NCBI GenBank assembly: GCA_902799875.1
Contig: CADCCH010000011.1
Span: 1-26,417 of the forward strand
Length of the DNA stretch: 26,417 bases
DNA from: an uncultured Bacteroidales bacterium
Lineage (GTDB): Bacteria > Bacteroidota > Bacteroidia > Bacteroidales > Paludibacteraceae
Reading direction: 5' to 3'
The notes beneath the pieces were generated by a model that saw only the letters and a program-made list of their open reading frames with translations, ran no database searches and was not told where the DNA came from. Both the position numbers and the translations under genes were made by a program. This document shows positions 26,392 to 26,417 of this stretch, one piece after another. Position 1 is the stretch's first letter. Every line of letters starts with the position of its first letter.

Positions 26392-26416
26392 AAGAGAACT
26401 TCGGTTCTCTTTTTTT
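26392..26416 (+). terminator. Intrinsic terminator of the tRNA-Pro gene
   Basis: AAGAGAAC (26392-26399), a TTCG tetraloop (26400-26403) and GTTCTCTT (26404-26411) form a perfect 8-bp stem, followed by a T run. It begins two bases after the mature tRNA end, so tRNA-Pro is a single-gene unit. Confidence 0.9.
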
Positions 26417-26417
26417 A

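Noticed and set aside
26232..26393. Upstream extension of miaB to 26393
   Set aside because: The extension is antisense to tRNA-Pro. The conserved MiaB N-terminus MKKFYIETYGCQMN begins at 26231.

Overview
The window reads as a chromosome fragment of a Bacteroidales-type member of the Bacteroidota. Three things point there. First, a SusC/SusD polysaccharide-utilization operon sits beside a SusR-type membrane regulator. Second, at least eight promoters have the Bacteroidota form (TTTG or TTG, 19-20 nt, TAnnTTTG), and Shine-Dalgarno sequences are largely absent. Third, one protein carries a type IX secretion C-terminal sorting domain. No phage, IS element, CRISPR array or rRNA was seen.

Layout. 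Positions 1-91 hold the 5' end of rpsP on the minus strand. Positions 221-10544 are a minus-strand, tightly packed six-gene operon read from high to low coordinates: a secreted two-domain SusE/F-like protein with a T9SS tail, SusC, SusD, a SusE/F-like lipoprotein, a GH66 dextranase-type lipoprotein and a GH97 alpha-glucosidase broken by a frameshifting deletion. Its regulator, a SusR-like TPR/transmembrane/HTH protein, lies just upstream (10712-12244). The set closely resembles the known Bacteroides dextran locus (SusC, SusD, binding protein, GH66 and SusR-like regulator), so the inferred substrate is dextran or another alpha-1,6-glucan. Here a GH97 takes the place of the exo-acting GH31.

Positions 12407-16074 are a plus-strand run: CCA-adding enzyme, topoisomerase IV subunit B and a small Cys-rich membrane protein. 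Positions 16058-21565 are a minus-strand five-gene operon: YhcH-family protein, glycogen branching enzyme, NagB, CysS and a DUF5715/M15-like lipoprotein. A divergent, overlapping promoter pair (21587-21634) separates it from an M13 metallopeptidase (21669-23684), which ends at a strong bidirectional terminator shared with hinT. Positions 23732-24736 (minus) hold a 34-codon small gene, greA and hinT, behind a structured leader with a 12-codon leader ORF. miaB (minus) and tRNA-Pro(GGG) (plus) close the window divergently. The tRNA gene does not encode its CCA end, consistent with the CCA-adding enzyme present here.

The most unusual signals are four. (1) The greA-operon leader has two overlapping helices that could form a pseudoknot or act as an attenuator, next to a U-rich tract and a tiny ORF. 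(2) Short tandem repeats of 7-9 bp recur; several start exactly at an upstream stop codon and fill the intergenic spacer, and others lie inside the CCA-adding enzyme gene and in signal-peptide codons. (3) The GH97 gene is broken just after its catalytic residues. (4) A Sus-type glycan-binding protein is fitted with a T9SS sorting tail.
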